Shown here one piece after another: positions 24,401-35,431 of a stretch of 64,000 nucleotides of DNA. The translations under genes were made by a program, and so were the position numbers. The DNA is taken from positions 11,408,001 through 11,472,000 of the forward strand of contig CM082592.2 of the NCBI GenBank assembly GCA_040954595.2, in the 5' to 3' direction. Position 1 is the first letter of the stretch. Every line of letters begins with the position of its first letter. Below the pieces are notes generated by a model. That model saw nothing but the letters and a program-made list of their open reading frames with translations, did not search any database and had not been told where the DNA came from. Source of the stretch: Balanoglossus misakiensis (Eukaryota > Hemichordata).

Positions 24401-26284
24401 CTCTAAAACGGCGTCGTAGAAGTCAGGATTCAAACAACGTTCACGGAGCACTGAACTTGATCACGACGCGACATCCGAATTACTATCGACCGTAAATCAG
24501 CAACTTGAACGCCGCTTGTACTGACAGAGAATACGGAACGCCGCACGGAGAAGTTCTTGGCATAATATGTTATCTATAACACATATGTGGTATAGACAGA
24601 CTTCATTTCAAACATGCGTCTCAGAACAAACGCATTTTACGTAACGGTACTGTTTTTCTGTGACTGTATCGACCCCTGAACCGTCGACCTTTCTCAGTGC
24701 TGGACAGTGAACTCTGAATAGGTTAGCTTCAGAATCAGATTGGGATGATTCCGAATGCAACAAGAGGATTTGCGAGTCAAATTCTGTGTTGTGAAGGAAA
24801 ATCGGTGGAACATACTGGATTGGTAAAGAAGCAGTTCCTAACCCACCCACGCTTTCCCCAAGGTGTAGGAAATTAACTTGAAAAGCAAACTTCGTTCCCT
24901 TTGCTGTGTTTGATAACAACATTGTTGACACTGATGGGTCCTTGGCCATCCAATGACGACACAGCCGATGTCACAGCTTGACAGGTGTTATCAGATATAT
25001 GTAAATAGATTGATGGAAGACGATGTCTGATTGGGCCAGGTGACAGGGGTCAATTGAGGTCAAGGCCTGGAGGTGGTAGGGGTCGGAATTTTGTTTTGTA
25101 AGATTAAATGTGTGCGTCAGATATTCTTGTTGTCTAACGATTTCGCCACAACGATTTATAGATTTGAGTGAGAAACGTTGGTGCCACACCTCTTCTTCGT
25201 CATGCGCAGTGTCTTTGCGTCCTACTCTCGTTTCCATAGCAACAAGACCATCACAAAACAAGACAATTGTAAAAAATGTTCCTATGTTCCTTGTTGTTTT
25301 TCTGTCGGTCGTCAATTTATCAAAACACATATACAGATCAAGATCAAGCGGCGAAGCGCACGGTCATTTTAACACGAAAACACCTTTTGAACACACGCAA
25401 CATTTATTAAGAAAATACTCCTCAACCGGGAAAGCGGAGAATACTTGGAAATTTCCGAAATCAAATATTGACTCATTTACCGATGACGTAGGCTGCAAGC
25501 TTAGTCGGACGGTGACCGGGGAGCATTATAAAGTTTCAACGACCCTGATACGTTCGAGTTTAAATAGTTTGAATTTTAGAGTAAGGTGTAAAAATCAACA
25601 TGGATTACCGCGTCTAGCTCCATCGTTATTTATAATTGATTATTTGTTTATTTTACCATGGATCTGTTTTGTCCTCTGCGAATGACGACAATATTTTCCA
25701 AATTCGCATTTTGATGAGCGAACGTATTCGACGTCACGATGCCTTAATGTCGTCAACGTGTATCTGTTAATAAGTAATCTGTTTACATTATATTCAATAA
25801 ATGTGAGAATTAGTGGAAAAATAATTGCGTCTGCATCCTGAACTGTTTTATGCCAATATATAACGGTGCGTTTTCTGAAACAACACTAGTTAACCCTCCG
25901 ATCACATAAGGTGTATACTTCGAGAGTCTTGCACCTCTGAAAATTTCATACTCATTGCATCTAAATCTCGAATTCGAACCGGCCTCAAGTATAACGTTCT
26001 ACTGAGTCGACACGGTAAGTCAAAACTTTCTCCAACTTCTGATCTGATTGTGAGAGTTTAGTTTTTTTATAATTATAACGTCACAACATCGCCATCGTCC
26101 ATGAGCCGTTTTTGAGCTGACTGTCTATGAATATGTAACTTTTCTGCGGTTATACAGTGTACTGTAATGTACTCATACATCGACCCTCTTGAAATATTAA
26201 AGTTGTAGACCATTTAGCTCCTAAATATACGGAATTACAATCACAGTGTTATGTTTTTATTATAGCCATTGAAAAGAACCCACT
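24401..26284. promoter_or_regulatory. Divergent intergenic promoter region
   Basis: The DUF1499-like gene starts leftwards from 24400 and the first PLAC8-like gene starts rightwards at 26285, so both promoters lie here. A GACACG|GTAAGT donor after 26014 and the TTATTATAG acceptor before 26266 suggest a non-coding first exon for the PLAC8-like gene. Overlapping ORFs on both strands (minus 24608-24949 and 24971-25330, plus 25110-25685) match no family I know. Confidence 0.45.
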
Positions 26285-27240
26285 ATGTCTGCGGGACAGA
26301 GTAATTACATGCATGGAGATGGCACTGGACCTGTGATCATGCAACCAGTCTCAACAATGGAGGTAAGCACGGGAAATCAATATCTTTTTGGGGTAAAAAA
26401 AGCAACGACTTTGAACATGACTTAATCTTGACGCTGATAAACCCCTTTTATCTGTCAAATGTGGTGAAAGATATGTTCGACTGTTCAAGTTCCAAACAGT
26501 CAATGTTATCGTTCTATCGTGCTACCTACAGAAAGTCGTCATTGTGACTGATAACCCGGTAAATCGGGTCCCGCCAGGTCAATGGACTACTGGACTGTGT
26601 GGATGCTTCGAAGACATTGGAAGTTGTATGTACACCTTTGATGATCATTTATTCGTAAATGCGTCTTACTAGTAACATTATATGAGGGGGAGAAAGACGG
26701 ACGGAAGAGAGCGACAATTTTAATGCAAAAATGTACAATGAGGAAGGAGGGGTACGGTGTTAAAATCCACATGCCATCTGGGATTTTCATTTTAATTTAA
26801 ATGATCTATTTCCCTTTTCCAGGCATGGCGGCTTTCTTCTGTCTTCCATTCTATAGATGTTATCTTTCCGATAAGATGGGCGAACACTGTTGTATGCCAA
26901 TGTGTGTTGGCAGTGATTTGACGGTTTTGAGGATGAAATTGAGAACGATGAGAAACATACCGGTAAGTAGCATAAGTCATGTCATTTCTGACAATCAAGT
27001 GCAGATATTCAATTTATGGACAGTTGACGTTTAAAATAAATGTCTGTCGGAGTTTTGATGTTTTGGAGCTAGGGATTTTTGCTGAGTGGTCTTGTACTGT
27101 TTGAACATATCGTGATTTACTGTTGTTTCGTTTCTCAGGGTGGCGCCATCAGCGACTGTTGCGCTTCATTGTGGTGTGGATGCTGTACTGCCGCTCAGTT
27201 ATCGCGAGAATGGGACAATTCCGTCGTGGTCCGAAAATGA
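26285..27240 (+). CDS. PLAC8/cornifelin-like protein, copy 1
   Basis: Four coding exons, 26285-26362, 26532-26625, 26823-26962 and 27139-27240, encode 137 residues. After a polar 40-residue N-terminus comes the cysteine-rich PLAC8 domain: WTTGLCGCFEDIGSC, FFCLPFYRCYLSDKMGEHCC, LRMKLRTMRNIPGGAISDCC and CGCCTAAQLSREWD. The family is small, cysteine-rich and membrane-associated. Vertebrate members (PLAC8/onzin, cornifelin) act in proliferation, differentiation and epithelia, while plant and fungal relatives affect cell size or ion transport; none of those roles can be read off here. Intron phases are 0, 1 and 0, the same as in copies 2 and 3. The acceptor TTATTATAG 19 bases before the ATG implies a separate 5' UTR exon. 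The ATG at 26285 is the first in the exon. Confidence 0.9.
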
Positions 27241-27723
27241 CGAAAATTCAGAAATGGAGGAGGGGCTCGGCCACTTCCATCAGAAATCACGTGATCGCGA
27301 ATCTGTATTTTTATATTTTATACACAAATATATCAAAAGAATTGATCCAACAAAGTACCAGAGTTAACGTTGCATCTTTCTTATTGCTTTTGTCTTAATG
27401 TAGGCAGTTGTACATGTATTTCATTTCTTTGAGTCAAGAACTTACTATATATAGTTATGATACGGGTATATTATAACTCCTTGATAATTTGAAAATGACA
27501 GTTGGAATTTTTTCCGGGTTGTTTGATAACCTTGGGACAACCATGTCAAAATTCGTTTGCTTTCTTTGATGTTTTTTGACAGTGCCATAAATTTGCCAAG
27601 TAGTATCATGACTCCGTGATGTCGTAACTAAATTTACCACGAATGGAGTGGGCACGTCGCTCCCGGGGTTACAAAACCTCAGTGCTAGGGTGTCTTTTTG
27701 TTGACGACACTTTTTTTTAGTTT

Positions 27724-27729
27724 AATAAA
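27724..27729 (+). terminator. Poly(A) signal AATAAA, PLAC8-like copy 1
   Basis: AATAAA about 480 bases after the stop codon of copy 1, just before the (GGGGA)n tract. Confidence 0.5.
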
Positions 27730-27745
27730 CAACTGATCTTATACT

Positions 27746-27773
27746 GGGGGAGGGGAGGGGAGGGGAGGGGAGG
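27746..27773 (+). repeat. (GGGGA)n G-quadruplex-prone tract
   Basis: Five runs of four to five G separated by single A bases, directly downstream of the likely poly(A) signal of PLAC8-like copy 1. Four closely spaced G runs meet the usual G-quadruplex pattern. Confidence 0.9.
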
Positions 27774-29069
27774 TGATCGCGTGGGTGGACGATAACCAAA
27801 ACCAGAAGCCCAGGCTCCGAATTCGAAACTCAGCTCAGAACCAGAAACTCGCTCACAGCAAGCAAATACACGAAAATTGAGAATCTTTACAAAGACAAAA
27901 AATCACGAAATGACTAGTGGGCTAGTCAGAGGGGAAGGTAAACAAGCCCGGGTCAGGAGTGCAACTGACGTGGCCTAGAAGCTAGGCACAGATACAGCCC
28001 AATCATAGGGGTGTAACATTCACACTCTCGAGTCATCACATTAAAATTTGTTGCCGGTTAGAAGAAGCTTTGTTTTCATCACATCACCATGGCAAACGTG
28101 ATGAAAGGTAAAATGGCGAATCATAAATAAAAGCAAAGAAGAACCAGGGCGATAAATGCAGCCCGAGGTACCCTACGACTGCAGAGGTTAAAAACATTGA
28201 ATACATGAAGTAACACTATTCAACAGTAGGCGGTTCTTTGGATTCACAGGCATTTTTAAGACGCAATAAAACGTCTCCAGGTTGCCAGTGTTGTAAAATT
28301 GAAGTGGTTTTCACAAGATCTGTACATGTGTTTTTACAACTTCTAAAACCAATCACTTCACGCGGTACCTATATATAAATTTTGGCCTTTTGTAGTTTCT
28401 TGATAATTTGTATCGATTAAAGTTTATTGTTCTACATCCAAGAATATGCTCAAATGGCAAGTGTTCTCTTTGTCAACATAAGCTTTATGTAATAGCCCAC
28501 ATCAACATACAATTGTTGACAAATGATTCAACGCTGGACATATAAATTTACAAAACTAAAACTCCTCTATTGTGCATTTGGGGACTACGTGACCAAGGAG
28601 AACTTTGGGCGGAACTTTTACCTTTAATCTTTCATATGGTTTTGTCATTGTTTATTTATATGTTGTCTTGGCAATTGTCGCCAGGGATAAATACGTGCAC
28701 GTGCACGCAAGCGAATTTAATTTATTGGCAAGACCCCGTAAGCCCTTGTTCTTGTGTATCGACGTCTTTGTCATTTCAACCAATGAATACAGTTCCTTTT
28801 GGGAGTATCTGCGTTTCTGTCTTTTCAGGGCCCAAAATCCGCGCTTTCACTGTCCCCCACTTCAGCGTATCTCGGATCGCTATCAAATTCTGTACCAGCA
28901 AAGCGAAAGTGGTCGAAAGGTGAGTATTTTTGTGTTTTAAAGAGACCAGTTTTACAGATCCTTGGCGCAGGGGACATTACTGTGACATATCGGGAAGAAA
29001 CGCAATCGCTGTTGACTTTTCAAACGCCGCATATGTTCAATTTTTAAAATTTCAGTTGCAGATCGCAAG

Positions 29070-30439
29070 ATGGAGACTCAGTACGGACAGGACCCATATA
29101 AGCAAGATTTCCCAGTAACTCAACAGCCACAGCCACAGCCTTACGCCGTCGGTAACGTGACTACCCAGGTAACAATCCCGTCTCTAATACTGGCTAATAC
29201 CGTTTCGCTGCCGAGTATGTAAAAGAACAGATGTGCAGATGACACACTTTTTGACAGAGACACACGCTGTTATGTTCCTGGCGAGATAAAATGGCGTCAC
29301 CTTGACAAAAAATATTTCTGTCTCACACAAGAAACGTATTCGTGAAAATAACACCTCTAAAGCCCAACAGTTCAGTGATAAGCTGCGGAACGGCATTAAC
29401 AACCGCTTAAACAAACAAAATATGTTTATCTAAATGTTTATGGATTTTGCAATCAGGATACGTTTATAGGCGAGGGGCGTGCCTACTTTCACCTTATTAA
29501 CCATACCTGTGGCGTTGCTCTAATTTAACATATGTGGAATGTGGAATACAACTTTTAATAGAACCACCTTAGGCTACACCCGTATAGCCATTTCACAAAT
29601 GACGAAATACTTAGACTACAGATTAAGACTGCCAAATCTACGTTTTCACTTTTAGCAAAATGTTGTCGTGATTCAACAAGGTGCTGCGGCCACTCCTATG
29701 GGTCAATGGTCGACCGGGCTCTGCGGATGTTTCGAGGACATGGGAAGCTGTATGTATAAACCATTTACATTGGAAGAATTCTTAAACCCCAAATGCGTTT
29801 ATTTTAAAGACAGATGTAAAGCAGCGACAGACCGACAGAGAACGGCAGACATTTGTAGACAGACAGCGGGAACCAACCAAAGTGAAAGTGAAAGAGGAGA
29901 GTTATTCCGGTGAAGTGTAAGTAGATCACCATGAAGGTTAAGTTATGACTGGAGCGCCCTCAAACGAGTGATTATTCGTCAACATGCTGCTTTCGTTTGC
30001 AGGTCTGGCGGCTTGGTTCTGTCTCCCATTTTTCAGATGTTACCTTGCCAGTAAGATGGGCGAGAGTTGTTGTATGCCAATATGTATTCCACAGGCCGAC
30101 TTGATTATATTGAGGATGAAAATGCGTACCATGAATAACATACCGGTGGGTATCGTTTTTGAGGTCAATGGATTTCTTTCAAAATATTATTGGTATAGCC
30201 TAGTATTTGTAATTGCTCAAAATCAACAAAGCACTGATCTCCAAGGAGAACTCCCACCAATTCACTTCACCCCCCCCCCAAAGAACCTGGCTGCTCCCTT
30301 ATATTCTCTGACGTTTAGGTGTCTTCATTTTCAGGGTGGCGCTATCAGTGACTGCTGTGCCGCTACGTTTTGCACGACGTGTGTTGCTGCCCAGTTGTCA
30401 CGAGAATGGGACAACACCGTAAATACACTCCCAAGATAG
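29070..30439 (+). CDS. PLAC8/cornifelin-like protein, copy 2
   Basis: Four coding exons, 29070-29168, 29656-29749, 30003-30145 and 30335-30439, encode 146 residues. The N-terminus is Gln/Pro-rich (METQYGQDPYKQDF, then QQPQPQPYAV), followed by the PLAC8 domain: WSTGLCGCFEDMGSC, WFCLPFFRCYLASKMGESCC, LRMKMRTMNNIPGGAISDCC and FCTTCVAAQLSREWD. Compared with copy 1 the loop between the second and third cysteine groups is one residue longer (CIPQADL), and the last cysteine cluster is CCAATFCTTC instead of CCASLWCGCC. Exon borders fall at the same codons as in its neighbours, which shows tandem duplication of a complete gene. The third exon has a GTGGGT donor. The ATG lies 14 bases after an acceptor, so the 5' UTR is spliced. 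Confidence 0.9.
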
Positions 30440-30849
30440 AGTTCGGAAACCAGTCTGAACGACAATGTGATGAAGAAACCGGAAAAAAATGACCTTCCAC
30501 GCCCCGTCACAATTTTTATAACCCTTTTAAACAGTTACTTTCTTGAGTACAGATCGACATCAATATCTTATACAGAGTTGTACTGTGTACAGCGTAACAT
30601 ATCACATGTGCCTTTCGGAGCTCTGCTGCAAGGTGAGGTCGAAGGCCGACTGGGAACTGTTGTCCTTACTTCCACTGCGGTTCGGTCATCGGCCTCTCTC
30701 GGCAGCTGTCGACCTCCGAAAGACATCCAAGCAAACACCTTGTGTATCTCCGCTGCAGCTGCAGATGTCCTCTGAATCTAGTTTTCAGCAATCATGCTAT
30801 TTTCAAAATATCACGCTGTATTTGTCACATTTTTGTGGCTTTTGAAATC

Positions 30850-30855
30850 AATAAA
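30850..30855 (+). terminator. Poly(A) signal AATAAA, PLAC8-like copy 2
   Basis: AATAAA about 410 bases after the stop codon of copy 2, the first clear signal downstream. Confidence 0.55.
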
Positions 30856-31286
30856 CCGTTTTGGTTTGTGCACATTTTAATTTCAATTTGTCCCAAGAAT
30901 TTATTGATTTCACTGGAGACGTCATCAGGACCTATTGTTCTGACAAAATACCCGAGGATAAGTCAATTAAAGGCTTTCAACAAAAAAACATACCCAGATC
31001 TTAATTTGTGCACAAATATAATATAACAAATACATATTAATTGGGATTTTTTAATTCTTAGAGAGATTAAGATGAAATGTTTGATGTTACCTAGAGACAA
31101 AGCTGGGCAATTATTCATATTGACAACTTTATCTCAAGGGCTTCATATTTTCTCAATAAATCTACGAAACTGACCAGTCATTTGTGTCTTATGACCGCCC
31201 TTGACATACCTCGATACTATCATAAAAATACCACCCACGTTAAAATAACTGAAATTTATCAGAGTTACTGACAACGTCCACTGTGG

Positions 31287-31366
31287 CAACGACCGACCGA
31301 CCAACCAACAAATCGACCGACCAACGAACGAACCAATTGACTGACTAACTGACTCACTCATTCACT
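31287..31366. repeat. Degenerate tetranucleotide repeat (CGAC/CAAC/TGAC)
   Basis: About 80 bases of decayed 4-bp periodicity: CGAC units drift through CAAC and CGAA into TGAC and TCAC/TCAT units. It is an old microsatellite undergoing unit replacement. Confidence 0.75.
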
Positions 31367-33007
31367 GGACATCCATCTCTGGGGAAACAAGTACTTTCAT
31401 CCGATCCACTTCTTTCATTTTTTCCACCAATTCCACAATTCCAAATATCAAGTTCAACTGATGTATGAGAAACCCAAAATGACACCAGCTACAGACAACA
31501 GAGGTTGGCTACCAAGAAATTTGTGAACTTTACGCCACAGAAGATTTTGGCCGTGTCATATAAATTAGACATTGTCATAAATTCAGCCTCGGAGATATAT
31601 GAGCGCATGTTGACATCCTTTGCGCATGTGCAAATAGTATGACTGTGCACCATTATACATGTATTTTGCTTTGTATTGACACTTGTTTGATAGTGGTGTC
31701 ATACTGTATTGTATCCCACAGGAAAATTATTACACTACGTCATCAGGTCAGGTATAAAGCCTAACCCTGCATCTAAGCAAACGATTCGTATGATTGGTGT
31801 CAGCCCAGAGAGTCAACAGTTGCATTTCGGGTAATGAACCAATAGGAGTATAGGCCACTATTGCGACAACTTCATCAGTTCAACGCAGACTGTCGTTCAG
31901 AAGTTTCGAACGAAATTTTCATGGTGAGAAATTCCTGAATAAGTCGGTTTTCATCATAGAGGAATTGTTCAGGTATGGCTGTTTTTTTCAACTCATACAA
32001 AAATGTCACATCCTTGCTGTTAAATTCGACAACCGATACTTTCGATATGACAAAACTAATCATTATGGTGAAAAGCGTGCACGTTTTCTGCTACGCCTAT
32101 CGTCAGTAGTGTATACATCGAACTTTACTTTACTTTTGAAAATAACAGCACATCGCTTCTCCTATAGCTTATTTCAGTATCAAGATTCCCCTCATTTGAA
32201 ATTAAGTGTTGGCACGTACTTGGAGAGAGCGTGCTTTATAGTTTAGTAATTGGATGACAACATTCCTGACTGATCGAGACCTAAGCGCGAGCGTAGCACT
32301 TCTAAGATATTTCACACCAAGTTGATAACACGTACGCTGCAGTTTTAAGCGTGACTTGTATATGAGCGACTGTTATTCGTCATTTAGATTACGACGACCA
32401 GATCGAATGAACATTGCGGACAACTGACGAGGTTTTCTTGATCAACAGGCTGTAGTTACTAAGTAACAAGTTTTGCGAAAAGATAGGCTTGTTTTGTTGG
32501 AATTATATGCAGTTATGAAAAGTACGGTCATAATGTTTTGATGGCGTTGCCAACTGAAACACGTCAACCAACCATCTTCAATAATATCTTGTTTGTTTTA
32601 TTAAGATTGATATGCCTGATGCATCTACCGACTGTTATCAGATAAACTATTGACGTGAAATTTTGGCGCACCTTTATAGCAAATAATGGTGGTCACCGTC
32701 TTGTCACAATAAATAACTATTTCCACGAAGGTTCATTTCGAATTTCAGTGATTTCAAATTGTATGAGCATCGTCAAATCAAAGATTTGGTTAGTCGACCT
32801 GCGGTACTACGTGTTCCCCTAATCCTCTGGTATACATGAAAGAACAATCATCCCTAATTGTATATCTTATTTTTTGAGTACCTAGTCTAGTATTCAGTGT
32901 TACGTGTTTATGCTTGAGTTGTTTGATTCCGTATAAATTGTACACTTTGGACAATAACTACTACCTCCTCCAATTGATCCAATTTCAGTGACTGATACGA
33001 ATTCAAT

Positions 33008-34686
33008 ATGGACACTTACGGACAGGAAATAAAGACCGAACAGCCATACGGCACAGATCCGATTCATGCACCGCATTACCAAACACAAGCGACAGCACCA
33101 CCATACCAACCAACTACAACACAGGTATGATTGAAGTATTGGTCTCAGGGGAGGGGTACGAATGCCGCCGGTGGCTGATTTTTGTTTCGAAGTACCCCCA
33201 CGGCGATTTGGAAGTGGTAACATTTTTAACAATCGGATGGAGTACTGCGGGAAGGTCTATATGTACACACGCCCATTTGTTTCTCAATACGATCCAATAT
33301 AGTTGCTTTTCTGTCACAGAATGTTGTGATCATCCAGGAGCAACAACAAGTTGGCGGATGGAGTACTGGACTCTTTGGTTGCTTTGAGGACATCGGAAGT
33401 TGTGAGTATTACGCATTTGCCGATTGGAAAATCTAATTCGTTGGTTTTAAAAAAGGTCTTCTACAAACTCTTCAGTGTAGTCGTGGCTTTAGTGGTATTT
33501 AGAGATTTGACTCTGGGTGATTTACAAGATACAAAAATGCACTAACAACCGTACTGAGTCCCTGGCTACACACATAAATGTACTTAAAAGAAACAATATA
33601 CACATCTCTACCTGCAGGCCTTGCGTCTTTCTTCTGTCATCCATTCTACAAATGCTATCTGTCCCACAAGATGGAAGAAAGCTGCTGTGTGCCAATATGT
33701 CTTGGTGGTGGTGACTTGCCTGTCTTGCGAATGAAAATAAGAACAATGCAAAACATCCAGGTCAGTTCCTTGCTTGTTGGATTTACTCTCCGTATTCATG
33801 CACAGCTTCTTTCTTAGTTGTGATTTTGCGTAACAAATAATCTGAATATTGCCACTCGTTCCTCATCAATTATGTAATCATCATCATCAAATGAAATGGG
33901 CGAGGCACCATCCACGCGTGTAATTTGCATCCAAGCCTGATCACCACCTGTTGACCATGCCAGTGACAGTTCGTGCGCGCATTGAAATCGGCACAGACAA
34001 TAGACAAGACACTAACGATCTGAGAAACCTCGTGAATACATGTACATTACATATTCATTTCCAATGATCTCAAATACTGAATTACAAAGAAAACGATGAA
34101 TACCATTTCGATGGTAAATTTACAATACCAATATCGCATAAGATGCCGTCATTTGCTTCACCTTTTCAAGTGGCAAACAAAAATACCGACCAAGAATATC
34201 GTAACAGGTGGACGATCCTCTCAGTGCATTGAACCCAACATGGCCGTTATTTGCTCTCACCTTTCGGGTTGTTGGAAGCAACCAATTTCGCTTCTCCGTT
34301 GATTTGCGGCGACGCCCATTTCTTTGAAAGCTGGTTTACGTACTCATGGAGTATTCACAAATCCACTCGGCCAAAATTTCGGGAAGAATTTCCATGACTT
34401 GAAGTGAAATTTGAGATAAATTTAAGCGCACGTTGGAAGAAATGTCCCTTCGGAAGCGTCGTCTGCTGGTCAATTTCTGCACTTCCGCTCCACGATTTCC
34501 CATGAAACCTTGCGCGTTCGCGAGATTCGCATTGGGTGTATGAAAGCTCTTCTGAATTTGTTCTTCTATTATTTCTTTCTTCAGGGTGGTGCCATCACTG
34601 ACTGTTGTGCTTCTGTGTGGTGTCCGTGTTGTACCGCCGCTCAACTCTCGCGAGAATGGGAGCATTCCGTTATGCACCGAAAATAG
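33008..34686 (+). CDS. PLAC8/cornifelin-like protein, copy 3
   Basis: Four coding exons, 33008-33124, 33320-33401, 33618-33760 and 34585-34686, encode 147 residues. A Tyr/Gln/Pro/Thr-rich N-terminus (MDTYGQEIKTEQPYG, then QATAPPYQPTTTQ) precedes the PLAC8 domain: WSTGLFGCFEDIGSC, FFCHPFYKCYLSHKMEESCC, LRMKIRTMQNIQGGAITDCC and CPCCTAAQLSREWE. The first cysteine of the domain, present in copies 1 and 2 (GLCGCF), is phenylalanine here (GLFGCF). CCASVWCPCC is closest to the classical CC-x4-C-P-C motif. The MDTYGQ start resembles METQYGQ of copy 2, so copies 2 and 3 look like the closer pair. Donors are GTATGA, GTGAGT and GTCAGT. Exon 4 lies over 800 bases downstream of exon 3, making this the longest copy. 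Confidence 0.9.
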
Positions 34687-35431
34687 TTATCGAAGTGACG
34701 TGCCCCAGCTTTTTCGCCAACAAGTCACGTGACAAGGCCTTCAGAAACCTGACATCCATTGGCTCGGAATATATATGACAAGGCCAATCGAATTTAATTA
34801 ATATACCGCTTTCCTCTGCGACCCAATAAGATTTTAGGATGATCAACATGGCCAAAGGCTTATAGGGCGTTATTTGCTAGGAAATTAAGGTTGAGCGGGA
34901 GGCTAAAATCTGTAGTCGAACCAATCAGAAACGAAGGAAACACCACACCGAACATAAAAGTTAATTCTTTGTACAGTACTGTTTTTGTTGAATAAAAGTA
35001 ATTTGACGTGTATTTCGAAAGTGAAATCAATTTGCATTGAGTGGTTGATTTATTCCAGTGGTCTTGTAAAGTACTGATGTGCTAAAACGACCAATATTCA
35101 TAACTGTCATTGCGGTTACTTCACACTCCATTGTTCTGGCACAATCGAAAATGTTAATACGTCGATAAAATTCTCAATGGAAAATCCGTGTTATGTAAGA
35201 AAGGACCCGCACTAGTAATGTGTTATACAGTCATAATGGCTTCTGGTGTCAATCGGACATGTAGTGCCAGCTGTCACAATTGCTTCTAAAGGTAAAAGGC
35301 ACGGATGCGACTCGCTACTGTCACTTCACAAGCGAGTAAGATTGCATTGGTACTCGGTGTCAGCTATCACCTTACAAACACCGACCTTCATTCCTGTCTC
35401 AACCGCTCTCACACAGACAAGAGATGCAACC
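34687..35431. other. Intergenic, promoter side of the O-fucosyltransferase-like gene
   Basis: 3' flank of PLAC8-like copy 3 and upstream region of the next plus-strand gene. No separate element recognised. Confidence 0.4.
34991..34996 (+). terminator. Poly(A) signal AATAAA, PLAC8-like copy 3
   Basis: AATAAA about 305 bases after the stop codon of copy 3, in TTGTTGAATAAAAGTAA. Confidence 0.6.

Larger units (their letters stand above)
27241..29069. other. Intergenic between PLAC8-like copies 1 and 2
   Basis: Contains the 3' UTR of copy 1, the G-rich tract, and a probable non-coding first exon of copy 2: a GAAAG|GTGAGT donor follows 28919 and an AATTTCAG acceptor precedes 29056. The start of that UTR exon is not resolved. 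Overlapping ORFs at 28570-29047 fall in it and appear non-coding. Confidence 0.45.
30440..33007. other. Intergenic between PLAC8-like copies 2 and 3
   Basis: Holds the 3' UTR of copy 2 and the promoter and 5' UTR of copy 3. The acceptor CCAATTTCAG ends at 32988, so the 5' UTR of copy 3 is spliced like those of the other two; its upstream donor was not identified. ORFs here are short and unrecognised. Confidence 0.45.

Noticed and set aside
25110-25685. 191-codon plus-strand ORF in the divergent promoter region
   Set aside because: No recognisable domain, overlaps an equally long minus-strand ORF, and no supporting splice or poly(A) context.
28570-29047. Overlapping plus-strand ORFs of 82-117 codons
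   Set aside because: Three frames are open over the same stretch; the region is better explained as promoter and 5' UTR exon of PLAC8-like copy 2.
31287-31366. Repeated short units resembling a CRISPR-like array
   Set aside because: The units are decayed 4-bp microsatellite copies without spacers, in a eukaryotic genome.
34336-34677. 113-codon minus-strand ORF
   Set aside because: Overlaps the last exon of PLAC8-like copy 3 on the opposite strand; that exon's cysteine-rich sense frame is clearly the coding one.
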